This document shows positions 41,598 to 49,924 of a DNA stretch of 64,000 bases, piece after piece. Location: contig NZ_BMRV01000016.1 of assembly GCF_014648815.1 (NCBI RefSeq), positions 62,001 to 126,000 on the forward strand. Reading direction: 5' to 3'. Each line of letters opens with the position of its first letter. Position 1 is the first letter of the stretch. Origin of the DNA: Streptomyces flaveolus (GTDB taxonomy: Bacteria > Actinomycetota > Actinomycetes > Streptomycetales > Streptomycetaceae). The translations under genes and the position numbers were made by a program. Below the pieces are notes generated by a model. It was not told the origin of the DNA, searched no databases, and saw only the letters and a program-made list of their open reading frames with translations.

Positions 41598-43097
41598 TCA
41601 GGAACCGGCGAAGCGGTCCCGCAGTTCCCTCTTGAGGATCTTGCCGCTGGCGTTGCGGGGCAGGGCGTCCACGAACAGGACGCGCTTGGGGGCCTTGAAC
41701 GCGGTCAGCTTCTCGCGGGCGTGGGCGATCAGTTCGTCCTCCGTGGCCTCGCCGCGGCGGACGACGACCGCCGTGACGGCCTCGATCCAGCGTTCGTCGG
41801 GCAGGCCGACGACGGCGGCCTCGGCGACGGCCTCGTGGGTGTAGAGGGCGTCCTCGACCTGGCGGGAGGCGACCAGGACGCCGCCGGAGTTGATGACGTC
41901 CTTCACCCGGTCGACGATGGTGAGGTAGCCGTCGGCGTCCCGGACCGCGAGGTCGCCGGAATGGAACCAGCCGCCGCGGAAGGCCGCCTCGGTCTCCTCG
42001 GGCTTGTCCCAGTAGCCCTCGCACAACTGCGGGGAACGGTAGACGACTTCGCCCGGGGTGCCGTCGGGCACGTCCTTGCCGTCCTCGTCGACCACGCGCG
42101 CGTCGACGAACAGGACGGGCCGGCCGCAGGAGTCCATGCGGCCCTCGTGCTCGTCGGGGCCGAGGACGGTGGCGAGCGGGCCGATCTCGCTCTGGCCGAA
42201 GCAGTTGTAGAAGGCGAGGTGCGGGAGGCGTTCGCGCAGCCGCTCCAGGACGGGCACGGGCATGATCGACGCCCCGTAGTAGGCCTTGCGCAGGCCGTCG
42301 AGGTCGCGGGTGGCGAAGTCGGCGCGGTTCGCGAGGCCGATCCAGACCGTGGGCGGGGCGAAGAGGCTGTCCACGCGGCCGGCTTCGATCAGGTCGAAGA
42401 GGCGGTCGCCGTCCGGTGCGTCCAGGACGATGTTCGTCGCGCCGACGGCGAGGTAGGGCAGCAGGAAGACGTGCGTCTGCGCCGAGTGGTAGAGGGGCAG
42501 CGCGTGCACGGGGCGGTCACCGGCGCCGAGGTCCAGGGCGGTGATGGCGCTGAGGTACTCGTGCACCAGGGCCCGGTGGGTCATCATCGCGCCCTTGGGC
42601 AGCGCGGTGGTGCCCGACGTGTAGAGCAGCTGCACCAGGTCCTCGCCGTCCGGCTCGGGCCCGTCGTACGCGGGTGCCGTGGCCAGCCGGTCGAGCAGGC
42701 TGCCGTCGGCGTCCCGCAGCGGCAGGGTGCGTACACCGTCGGGGAGGCGGCCGGCGAGGTCCGGGTCCGTGAGGACGAGGGCGCTGCCGGACTGGCGGAC
42801 GAGATAGGCGAGGTCGTCGCCGGTGAGGTTCTGGTTGACCGGGACGTGCACGAGTCCCGCGCGGGCGCAGGCGAGGAAGGCGATCAGGTAGGCGTCCGAG
42901 TTGTGCCCGTAGGCACCGACCCGGTCGCCGGGCGCGAGCCCCTGGTCCCGCAGGACGCTCGCCGCGCGGGAGACGGCGGCGTCGAGCTCCTCGTACGTCC
43001 AGGAGCGGTCGCGGTACTCCACCGCGACGCGCGCGGGGGTGCGTCGGGCGCTGCGCCGCAGCACCCCGTCGACCGTGCTGCGGTGTCCGGGCGTCAT
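41598..43097 (-). CDS. Acyl-CoA synthetase (AMP-forming)
   Basis: A 499-residue ANL-superfamily ligase that activates a carboxylic acid to acyl-AMP and then acyl-CoA. The P-loop-like motif is LLYTSGTTALPKGAMM, the A5 motif YNCFGQSEIGP, the A7/A8 region WFHSGDLAVRDADGYLTIVDRVKDVINSGG, and the A10 lysine is in PRNASGKILKREL. Length is typical of medium/long-chain fatty-acid ligases. The ATG at 43097 has GAGG eight bases upstream. It is divergent from the acylase at 43239, which could release a fatty acid it then activates. Confidence 0.93.
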   Translation of the reverse strand: MTPGHRSTVDGVLRRSARRTPARVAVEYRDRSWTYEELDAAVSRAASVLRDQGLAPGDRVGAYGHNSDAYLIAFLACARAGLVHVPVNQNLTGDDLAYLVRQSGSALVLTDPDLAGRLPDGVRTLPLRDADGSLLDRLATAPAYDGPEPDGEDLVQLLYTSGTTALPKGAMMTHRALVHEYLSAITALDLGAGDRPVHALPLYHSAQTHVFLLPYLAVGATNIVLDAPDGDRLFDLIEAGRVDSLFAPPTVWIGLANRADFATRDLDGLRKAYYGASIMPVPVLERLRERLPHLAFYNCFGQSEIGPLATVLGPDEHEGRMDSCGRPVLFVDARVVDEDGKDVPDGTPGEVVYRSPQLCEGYWDKPEETEAAFRGGWFHSGDLAVRDADGYLTIVDRVKDVINSGGVLVASRQVEDALYTHEAVAEAAVVGLPDERWIEAVTAVVVRRGEATEDELIAHAREKLTAFKAPKRVLFVDALPRNASGKILKRELRDRFAGS

Positions 43098-43238
43098 GAC
43101 ATGATCCTCGGCCGGTACGGGGGGCGGGTCAAGACGTGCGCGGGCGGTGCCGCGACTGGTGCTGTCATGCCACTGACACGTGCACATACCGACTGGTACG
43201 CTCAGCCGCTCCTTCCCCCAAAGACGTCGGGAGGCACC

Positions 43239-45662
43239 ATGCGCATCCGCCGGAGACGACTCGTCGTCACGGCCGTCGCCCTGCTCACCGCGGCGACCAC
43301 CCTGCCCACGGCAGCCGCGGACGGACACTCGGGCGACCGGGCCGAACGGCCGTCCCACGGCGGACTGTCCGCCGTCGTCCGGTACACCGAGTACGGCATT
43401 CCGCACATCGTCGCGAAGGACTACGCGAACCTCGGCTTCGGCACCGGCTGGGCGCAGGCCGCCGACCAGGTCTGCACCCTGGCCGACGGCTTCGTGACCG
43501 TGCGCGGCGAACGCTCCCGCTTCTTCGGCCCGGACGCCGCGCCCGACCTCTCCCTCTCCTCCGCGGCCACGAACCTCTCCAGCGACCTGTACTTCTCCGG
43601 GGTGCGCCGGGCCGGCACCGTGGAGAGGCTGCTCGCCCAGCCGGCGCCCCAGGGCCCGAGCCGGGACGCCGAGGAGCTGATGCGGGGCTTCGCCGCGGGC
43701 TACAACACCTGGCTGGAACAGAACCGGATCACCGACCCGGCGTGCCGGGGCGCCGCCTGGGTGCGGCCGGTGACCGCCCTGGACGTGGCCGCGCGCGGCT
43801 TCGCCCTCTCCGTGCTCGGCGGACAGGGCCGTGCGGTGGACGGCATCACGGCCGCGAAGCCGCCGGGCACGACGGCCGGGAGCGGCACCGCACAGGGCCC
43901 CGACGCCGAGGCGACCGCCCGCGCCGCCCGGGAACTCTTCGCCGCCGGCGACGCCGACATGGGATCCAACGCGGTCGCCTTCGGCGGCGGCACCACGGCG
44001 AACGGCCGCGGGCTGCTGCTCGGCAATCCGCACTACCCCTGGCAGGGCGGGCGCCGCTTCTGGCAGTCCCAGCAGACGATCCCCGGGCGGCTGAACGTCT
44101 CGGGCGCCTCGCTGCTCGGCTCGGCGACCATGTCCATCGGCCACAACGCGCACGTCGCCTGGAGCCACACCGTCGCCACGGGCGTCACGCTCAACCTGCA
44201 CCAGCTGACGCTGGATCCGGCCGACCCGACGGTCTACCTGGTCGACGGCAGGCGTGAGCGGATGACGAGGCGGTCCGTCACCGTCGCCGTGAAGAACGGC
44301 GCCCCGGTGACGAGAACGCAGTGGTGGACCCGGTACGGCCCGGTGGTGACCTCGCTAGGCGCCTCGCTGCCCCTGCCGTGGACGGCGTCGGCCGCGTACG
44401 CGGTGAACGATCCGAACGCCGCCAACCTGCGCGGCTCCGACACCGCCCTCGGCTTCAGCCGGGCCCGCGGCACGGACGACGTCCTCGCCTCCCTGCGCCG
44501 CACGCAGGGGCTGCCGTGGGTGAACACGATCGCCGCCGACTCGCGCGGCCACACCCTGTTCACCCAGTCCCAGGTGCTCCCCCGCATCACCGACGACCTC
44601 GCCGGACGCTGCTCCACGCCGCTCGGCAAGGTGACGTACCCGTCCTCGGGGCTGGCGGTGCTGGACGGCTCGCGCGCGGACTGCGCGCTCGGCCGTGACC
44701 GGGACGCGGTCCAGCCGGGGATCTTCGGTCCGTCGCGCATGCCCACGCTGAAGAACGCGCCGTACGCGGAGAACTCCAACGACAGCGCCTGGCTGGCCAA
44801 CGCCGACCGGCCGCTGACCGGATACGAGCGGATCTTCGGCACGGTCGGCACCCAGCGGTCGATGCGCACGCGGGGCGCGGTCGAGGACGTGGCGGCGATG
44901 GCGGACCGGGGCGGGCTGACCGTACGCGACCTGCAGCGGCAGCAGTTCGCCGACCGGGCCCCCGCCGGCGACCTGATCGCGGCCGACGCCGCGAAGGCCT
45001 GTGCCGCGCTGCCCGGCTCCACCGCGGCGGGCAGCGACGGCCGGTCCGTGGACGTGCGGGAGGCCTGTGACGTGCTCGCCGGCTGGGACCGCACCATGGA
45101 CACCGGCAGCCGGGGCGCGTTGCTCTTCGACCGGTTCTGGCGGGCGCTCATCAGGGCCGTGCCGGCGGGTGAGCTGTGGAAGGTGCCGTTCTCCCCGGCG
45201 GACCCGGTCCTCACCCCGAACACGCTGAACACCGGCGCGAGGGGTGTCGCCACCGCCCTCGCGGACGCGGTCGGCGAGCTGCGCGCCGCGGGCATCGAGC
45301 TCGACGCGCCGCTCGGGGAGCACCAGTTCGTCGTCCGCGACGGCGCACGCGTTCCCGTAGGCGGCGGCACCGAGTCCCTGGGCGTCTGGAACAAGGTCGA
45401 GCCCGTCTGGGACCCGGCGCACGGCGGATACACCGAGGTGACCACCGGCTCCAGCTACATCCAGGCCGTCGGCTGGGACGGCGGCCGGTGCCCGGTGGCC
45501 CGTACGCTGCTGACCTACTCCCAGTCCTCCGACCCCACCTCGCCGCACCACGCGGACCAGACCCGGCTGTTCTCCGAGGAGAAGTGGGTGACGTCCCGCT
45601 TCTGCGAGCGGGACATCCTGGCGTCGCCCGCGCTGCGGATCGTCCGGGTGCGCGAACGCTGA
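43239..45662 (+). CDS. Secreted penicillin/AHL acylase-family Ntn hydrolase
   Basis: An 807-residue exported N-terminal-nucleophile acylase, close in pattern to aculeacin A acylase and Streptomyces AhlM. After a signal peptide (1-27) comes an alpha chain, a linker, and autocleavage before S243 (DADMG|SNAVAFGG). The beta chain then begins with the nucleophile serine. H265 (NPHYPW) is exactly 22 residues later, as in aculeacin acylase, and an NSNDSAWL near 515 supplies the oxyanion asparagine. Such enzymes deacylate lipopeptides, penicillins or acyl-homoserine lactones. GGGAGG lies six bases before the ATG. Confidence 0.92.
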   Translation: MRIRRRRLVVTAVALLTAATTLPTAAADGHSGDRAERPSHGGLSAVVRYTEYGIPHIVAKDYANLGFGTGWAQAADQVCTLADGFVTVRGERSRFFGPDAAPDLSLSSAATNLSSDLYFSGVRRAGTVERLLAQPAPQGPSRDAEELMRGFAAGYNTWLEQNRITDPACRGAAWVRPVTALDVAARGFALSVLGGQGRAVDGITAAKPPGTTAGSGTAQGPDAEATARAARELFAAGDADMGSNAVAFGGGTTANGRGLLLGNPHYPWQGGRRFWQSQQTIPGRLNVSGASLLGSATMSIGHNAHVAWSHTVATGVTLNLHQLTLDPADPTVYLVDGRRERMTRRSVTVAVKNGAPVTRTQWWTRYGPVVTSLGASLPLPWTASAAYAVNDPNAANLRGSDTALGFSRARGTDDVLASLRRTQGLPWVNTIAADSRGHTLFTQSQVLPRITDDLAGRCSTPLGKVTYPSSGLAVLDGSRADCALGRDRDAVQPGIFGPSRMPTLKNAPYAENSNDSAWLANADRPLTGYERIFGTVGTQRSMRTRGAVEDVAAMADRGGLTVRDLQRQQFADRAPAGDLIAADAAKACAALPGSTAAGSDGRSVDVREACDVLAGWDRTMDTGSRGALLFDRFWRALIRAVPAGELWKVPFSPADPVLTPNTLNTGARGVATALADAVGELRAAGIELDAPLGEHQFVVRDGARVPVGGGTESLGVWNKVEPVWDPAHGGYTEVTTGSSYIQAVGWDGGRCPVARTLLTYSQSSDPTSPHHADQTRLFSEEKWVTSRFCERDILASPALRIVRVRER

Positions 45663-45675
45663 GCGGCACCGCCTT

Positions 45676-45708
45676 GCGGCCCGTCCGGTGACCCACCGGA
45701 CGGGCCGC
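45676..45708 (+). terminator. Terminator hairpin of the acylase gene
   Basis: GCGGCCCGTCCGGTG pairs perfectly over 15 bases with CACCGGACGGGCCGC around the loop ACC, 13 bases after the stop codon. Confidence 0.85.
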
Positions 45709-45754
45709 GGCCCGTGGGTCCGCACGCCCCATTGACACGACCCCCCGCTGACAG

Positions 45755-45795
45755 GAAAGTTTCACTCCGCACGGTGATCCGGGAAAGATACTTTC
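45755..45795 (+). promoter_or_regulatory. Paired GAAAG operators upstream of the serine hydrolase
   Basis: GAAAGTTTC (45755-45763) and GAAAGATACTTTC (45783-45795) are two palindromes of the same kind, spaced 28 bases apart. They follow a TTGACA (45732-45737) and cover the expected -10 and start region, so a repressor here would block transcription. The sequence resembles boxes of RpiR/MurR-type regulators; that assignment is a guess. Confidence 0.5.
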
Positions 45796-45820
45796 AGCTT
45801 CGGTGGCGGGAGGCTCTTCG

Positions 45821-47596
45821 ATGACCGGTCAGGGCACGAGCGGGTTCACACGGCGGCAACTGGGTGCCGGCGCCCTGGCGCTGGGCGGGGCGCTGGCGAT
45901 CGCCCCGTTCGCGGCCGGACCCGCCGAGGCCGTCTCGGACACGTCCCCCCGCCCCACCCTCAGGCGCGGCTCGGCGGAGCGCGCCGGGCTGCTCCGCGGC
46001 CATCTGCGGCAACTGGTCACCGACGCCGAGACGTTCCTCGGCCCCTCCCCCAAGCATCCGTGGTACGCGGGCGCCGTGCTGCTCGCCGGGCGCGGCGGCA
46101 CGGTGGCGCTGCACGAGCCGATCGGCATGGCGGTGCGCTACCGGGCGTACGACGAGAAGACCGACACCGGCGTCGAGTTCCCGGCCGGGCAGCAGATTCC
46201 GATGGCCGAGGACACGGTGTTCGACCTGGCGTCGATCTCCAAGCTGTTCACCTCGCTCCTCGCCGTGCAGCAGATGGAGCGCGGCGCGCTGGAGCTCGAG
46301 GCGCCGGTCGCCGCGTACCTGCCGGACTTCGGACGGGCGGGCAAGCAGGAGGTGACCATCCGCCAGCTCCTCACGCACACCTCCGGATTCCGGGCCTGGA
46401 TCCCGCTGTACAGCGCGCCGACGTACGAGGAGAAGGTCCGGCTCGTCTTCGACGAGGCACCGGTCAGCCCGCCCGGCACCGCGTACCTCTACTCGGACCT
46501 CAACATGATCTCGCTCCAGCTGGTGCTGGAGAAGATCACGGGCCGCACCCTGGACGTCCTGCTGCGCGAGAAGATCACCGCCCCGCTGGGCCTGCGCCGC
46601 ACCCGCTACAACCCGCCCGCCTCCTGGCGGCCGAAGATCGCGGCCACGGAGGACGCCCGCCGGCCCTGGTCCGGCCTCGACCGGGGGCTGGTGTGGGGCG
46701 AGGTGCACGACGAGAACGCCTTCAGCCTCGGCGGGGTCGCCGGCCACGCGGGGGTGTTCTCCTGCGCGTGGGACCTGGCGGTGCTCGGCCGTACGCTGCT
46801 CAACGGCGGGTCCTACGGACGGGCGCGCATCCTGCGGCCGGAGTCGGTGCAGCTGATGTTCACCGACTTCAACACCGCCTTCCCCGGCGACGAGCACGGC
46901 CTCGGCTTCGAGCTCTACCAGCACTGGTACATGGGCGCCATGGCCACACCGCGCACCGCCGGGCACACCGGCTTCACGGGCACCTCGCTGGTGCTCGACC
47001 CGACCACCGACTCGTTCCTGGTGGTGCTGGGCAACTCCGTACACCCGGTGCGCAGTTGGCGTTCGGGGTCGGCTCCCCGGGTCGCGGCCGGCACGAACCT
47101 GGCGCGCGCCGTGCCCGTCCGTCCGGCGCACGGGCGTACCGCCTGGTTCTCGGGGACGGCGAGTTCCGCGTCGGCGACCCTCGCCCTGCCCGCGCTGGAC
47201 ACGTCCGCCGGGGACGCGCGGCTGCGCTGCGCGCTGTGGTGGGACACCGAGCCCGGAGCGGACGCGCTCGCCCTGGAGGCCACCACGGACGGCGGCACCA
47301 CATGGCAACCCGTCCCCTTCACGACCACGCGCCCCGGCGACGGGCCGCAGACGCATCCGGCGGGCTCGGTCAGCGGCTGGTCGGGCCGCGTGTGGCACCG
47401 TCTGACGGCGGATCTCCCGGCCGCCCGGGGGCTCGTCCTGCGCTGGCGGTACGCGACCGACCGGCTGTACGTGGGCCGCGGGGCGTACGTCGACGGGCTG
47501 CGCGCGGAGGCGGCCGACGGCGTCCTGTTCGACGACGCGCGCCCGGCGGACGCGGCGCGGATCGAAGCGGTGGGGTGGACGCCGTCGGCCGACTAG
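45821..47596 (+). CDS. Tat-exported serine hydrolase (beta-lactamase fold)
   Basis: A 591-residue exported hydrolase. The N-terminus TRRQLGAGALALGG fits a twin-arginine signal. The beta-lactamase/class C fold (about 70-430) shows SxxK as S138-I-S-K141, YSD at 224-226, and HTG in GHTGFTG near 383. A C-terminal beta-rich domain (about 440-590, RTAWFSGTASSASATLALPALDT) resembles golvesin/discoidin-like carbohydrate-binding modules. Proteins of this layout often occur with exo-MurNAc hydrolases. The ATG has GGGAGG eight bases upstream. Confidence 0.88.
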   Translation: MTGQGTSGFTRRQLGAGALALGGALAIAPFAAGPAEAVSDTSPRPTLRRGSAERAGLLRGHLRQLVTDAETFLGPSPKHPWYAGAVLLAGRGGTVALHEPIGMAVRYRAYDEKTDTGVEFPAGQQIPMAEDTVFDLASISKLFTSLLAVQQMERGALELEAPVAAYLPDFGRAGKQEVTIRQLLTHTSGFRAWIPLYSAPTYEEKVRLVFDEAPVSPPGTAYLYSDLNMISLQLVLEKITGRTLDVLLREKITAPLGLRRTRYNPPASWRPKIAATEDARRPWSGLDRGLVWGEVHDENAFSLGGVAGHAGVFSCAWDLAVLGRTLLNGGSYGRARILRPESVQLMFTDFNTAFPGDEHGLGFELYQHWYMGAMATPRTAGHTGFTGTSLVLDPTTDSFLVVLGNSVHPVRSWRSGSAPRVAAGTNLARAVPVRPAHGRTAWFSGTASSASATLALPALDTSAGDARLRCALWWDTEPGADALALEATTDGGTTWQPVPFTTTRPGDGPQTHPAGSVSGWSGRVWHRLTADLPAARGLVLRWRYATDRLYVGRGAYVDGLRAEAADGVLFDDARPADAARIEAVGWTPSAD

Positions 47597-47617
47597 GGCA
47601 GGCCAGGGGCGGGTCCG

Positions 47618-47809
47618 CTATCCGTTGAACACGGCCTTCTGCACCTCGTTCGGCCCGTCGAAGCTGTTCTCCTTCAGGCCGTCGAGGCGGCTCACGACCT
47701 TGTCGTCCGCCTTGTTCTTGCGGGCGCAGTCGACGAGCGCCTTCTTGTCCGCCGGGTAGTCGATGCCGCTGAGGGCCTTCTGCAGGTCGATGGGGCTGAG
47801 GTCGGCCAT
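47618..47809 (-). CDS. DUF2795 protein
   Basis: A 63-residue DUF2795 protein. The core LSPIDLQKALSGIDYPADKKALVDCARKNKADDKVVSRLDGL forms two or three helices and matches the family, which is small, acidic-basic mixed and common near stress genes in actinobacteria. Function unknown. An exact SigB-type promoter lies upstream on the same strand. Confidence 0.88.
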   Translation of the reverse strand: MADLSPIDLQKALSGIDYPADKKALVDCARKNKADDKVVSRLDGLKENSFDGPNEVQKAVFNG

Positions 47810-47861
47810 GGCAGGCTCCTTGTCGTGCGGGTCGCGTGTACGGAATTTCCGTTATGTCGCG

Positions 47862-47886
47862 GTACCCAGCCCGACCCGGCGCATGC
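47862..47886 (-). promoter_or_regulatory. SigB-family promoter of the DUF2795 gene
   Basis: On the minus strand GCAT, 15 bases, GGGTAC is an exact SigB-family match. The -10 element ends about 52 bases before the DUF2795 start at 47809. Confidence 0.6.
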
Positions 47887-47891
47887 GCGGG

Positions 47892-49460
47892 TCACTCCCC
47901 GGTCCGCTCCAGCACGGCCATCGCCGCGTTGTGTCCCGGCACTCCGCTGACCCCTCCTCCGCGCACCGCCCCCGCCCCGCACAGCAGGACGTTGGCCCGA
48001 TCCGTCTCCACGCCCCAGCGGCCGGTGCCCTCGGCCGCGTGGGGCCAGGACAGGTCGCGGTGGAAGATGTGGCCGCCGGGCAGCCGGAGGTCGCGGTCCA
48101 GGTCCAGCGGCGACCTGGCCTCGATGCAGGGCCGCCCGTCGGCGTCGGTCGCCAGGCAGTCCGCGAGGGGCTCGGCCAGATGGGCGTCGAGCTGGGCGAG
48201 GGTCGACTTCAGCAGTTCCTCGCGGACGGCGTCGTTGTCCCGGGCGAAGAGGCGGGCGGGGGTGTGGAGCCCGAACAGGGTGAGGGTGTGCAGGCCCTGT
48301 TCGGCGAGGTCGGGGGCGAGGATCGTGGGGTCGGTCAGCGAGTGGCAGTAGATCTCGGAGGGCGGGGCGGCGGGCAGGTCACCGGCCGCGGCCCGGGCGT
48401 ACGCGGTGGCCAGCTGCTCGTAGCCCTCCGCGATGTGGAAGGTCCCCGCGAAGGCCTCACGCGGGTCGACCGCGGGGTCGCGCAGCGCCGGCAGGCGCTT
48501 CAGCAGCATGTTCACCTTGAGCTGGGCGCCCTCGGCGGGCGGGGGCGGCGCCTGGCCGGTCAGCGCCGCCAGCTCCCGCGGGGAGGCGTTGACCAGGACG
48601 TGGCGCGCGGCGGCGACGCCCTCGCCGTCGGACGACCGGTAGGTGACCTCGGCCGCTTTCCCGTCGGTGTCGACGCGCACCGCCTCGTGTCCGGTGGCGA
48701 GCACGGCACCGGCGGCGCGGGCCGCGCCGGCCAGCGCGTCGGTGAGGGCGCCCATGCCGCCGACCGGCACGTCCCAGGCGCCGGTGCCGCCGCCGATCAC
48801 GTGGTAGAGGAAGCAGCGGTTCTGGCTCAGGGCGGGGTCGTGGGCGTCGGCGAACGTGCCGATCAGCGCGTCGGTGAGGGCCACGCCCCGCACCAGGTCG
48901 TCCGCGAAGTGCTCCTCGATCGCGACACCGATCGGCTCCTCGAACAGGGCCCGCCAGGCGTCCTCGTCGTCGATCCGGCGGCGCAGCTCGTCGCGGGTGG
49001 GCAGCGGCTCGGTGAGGGTCGGGAAGACCCGCTGGGCGAGGTGGCCGGTCATGCCGTAGAACCTCTGCCAGGCCGCGTACTCGCGGTCCGAGCCGGTGAG
49101 CGCGGCGAACGACTCCCGGGTGCGCCGCTCGCCCCCGCCGACGAGCAGCCCGGTGGGCCGGCCGTCCCGGTGGGCCGGCGTGTACGAGGAGACGGTCCGG
49201 CCGCGCACCCGGAAGTCGAGGTCCAGGTCCCGCACGATCTTCCGGGGCAGCAGGCTGACCAGGTACGAGTACCGGGACAGCCGCGCGTCGACCCCGGCGA
49301 ACGGCCGGGTGGACACGGCCGCGCCCCCGGTGTGGCCGAGCCGCTCCAGCACCAGCACGGAGCGCCCGGCGCGGGCCAGATAGGCGGCGGCGACCAGCCC
49401 GTTGTGGCCGCCGCCGACGATGACGGCGTCGTAGGTACGAGAGGCGCGGGGTGGGGTCAT
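47892..49460 (-). CDS. FAD-dependent phytoene desaturase-like oxidoreductase
   Basis: A 522-residue flavoprotein of the phytoene-desaturase/PYROXD2 superfamily. The dinucleotide motif DAVIVGGGHNGLVAAAYLARAG is at 10-31, followed by VLERLGHTGGAAVS. The C-terminal FAD segment is NVLLCGAGAVRGGGVSGVPGHNAAMAVL. Length and pattern match amine- or carotenoid-oxidase-like proteins, but no carotenoid genes are near. The substrate is unknown. The start was set at the ATG giving MTPPRASRTYDAVIVGGG. Confidence 0.9.
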   Translation of the reverse strand: MTPPRASRTYDAVIVGGGHNGLVAAAYLARAGRSVLVLERLGHTGGAAVSTRPFAGVDARLSRYSYLVSLLPRKIVRDLDLDFRVRGRTVSSYTPAHRDGRPTGLLVGGGERRTRESFAALTGSDREYAAWQRFYGMTGHLAQRVFPTLTEPLPTRDELRRRIDDEDAWRALFEEPIGVAIEEHFADDLVRGVALTDALIGTFADAHDPALSQNRCFLYHVIGGGTGAWDVPVGGMGALTDALAGAARAAGAVLATGHEAVRVDTDGKAAEVTYRSSDGEGVAAARHVLVNASPRELAALTGQAPPPPAEGAQLKVNMLLKRLPALRDPAVDPREAFAGTFHIAEGYEQLATAYARAAAGDLPAAPPSEIYCHSLTDPTILAPDLAEQGLHTLTLFGLHTPARLFARDNDAVREELLKSTLAQLDAHLAEPLADCLATDADGRPCIEARSPLDLDRDLRLPGGHIFHRDLSWPHAAEGTGRWGVETDRANVLLCGAGAVRGGGVSGVPGHNAAMAVLERTGE

Positions 49461-49924
49461 GGCTCTTGGTAGCACGAGGTGATCCCGGGCGGCCAGGGGT
49501 GGATCACGGGCCGGCCGGTGACCGGCCCGTTTCCCCCCGGCACTGCACCGGGCGGCCGGTCCGTCCATGGCCGCCCGGCAGAGCGGTGCGCACCTGGCAG
49601 CCCCGGGAGGCCTCCGGGCGCCGGCGCCCGGAGGCCGTGCGTCTCGGCCACGAGGGTGCGGCGGGCGTGGCCCGGCGCGTCGCCCCGCGGTGAGGGCCGA
49701 CGGTGCGCCGGGCCGGTCGGCGCCCCGCCACCCGGGACGGCACACGGCGAAAGGGGGGGGCGCCGTCGCGTCCCGCACCGGCACCGCCGCCCCGCGTTCG
49801 GCCCGATGTGGCGGGTCCGGGCCGTTGTGCCGCGCTGCCGACCGGGACCTGAGCTCCACCGGACGGCCCAGGGGCGGCGTCCGGACGCCGGCGCCGCGCG
49901 AAGGGCCGTCGAGCGACGGCCGGT
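49461..49924. other. 464-base region without a gene
   Basis: This lies between the FAD gene start and the kinase gene end. Frames in it are compositionally poor. It contains CGGGCCGG and CCGGCCCG (49507-49529, eight-base stem) and the long palindrome at 49609-49636. Either could end the leftward kinase transcript. Confidence 0.6.
49609..49636. repeat. 28-base perfect palindrome
   Basis: GGCCTCCGGGCGCC followed directly by GGCGCCCGGAGGCC. With no loop bases, it can form a cruciform or a hairpin of about 12 pairs. It lies about 290 bases beyond the kinase gene stop and may be a terminator for that minus-strand transcript. Confidence 0.7.

Noticed and set aside
41721..43238. Extension of the acylase frame over the acyl-CoA ligase gene
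   Set aside because: The signal peptide and ribosome-binding site place the acylase start at 43239; the rest is antisense shadow.
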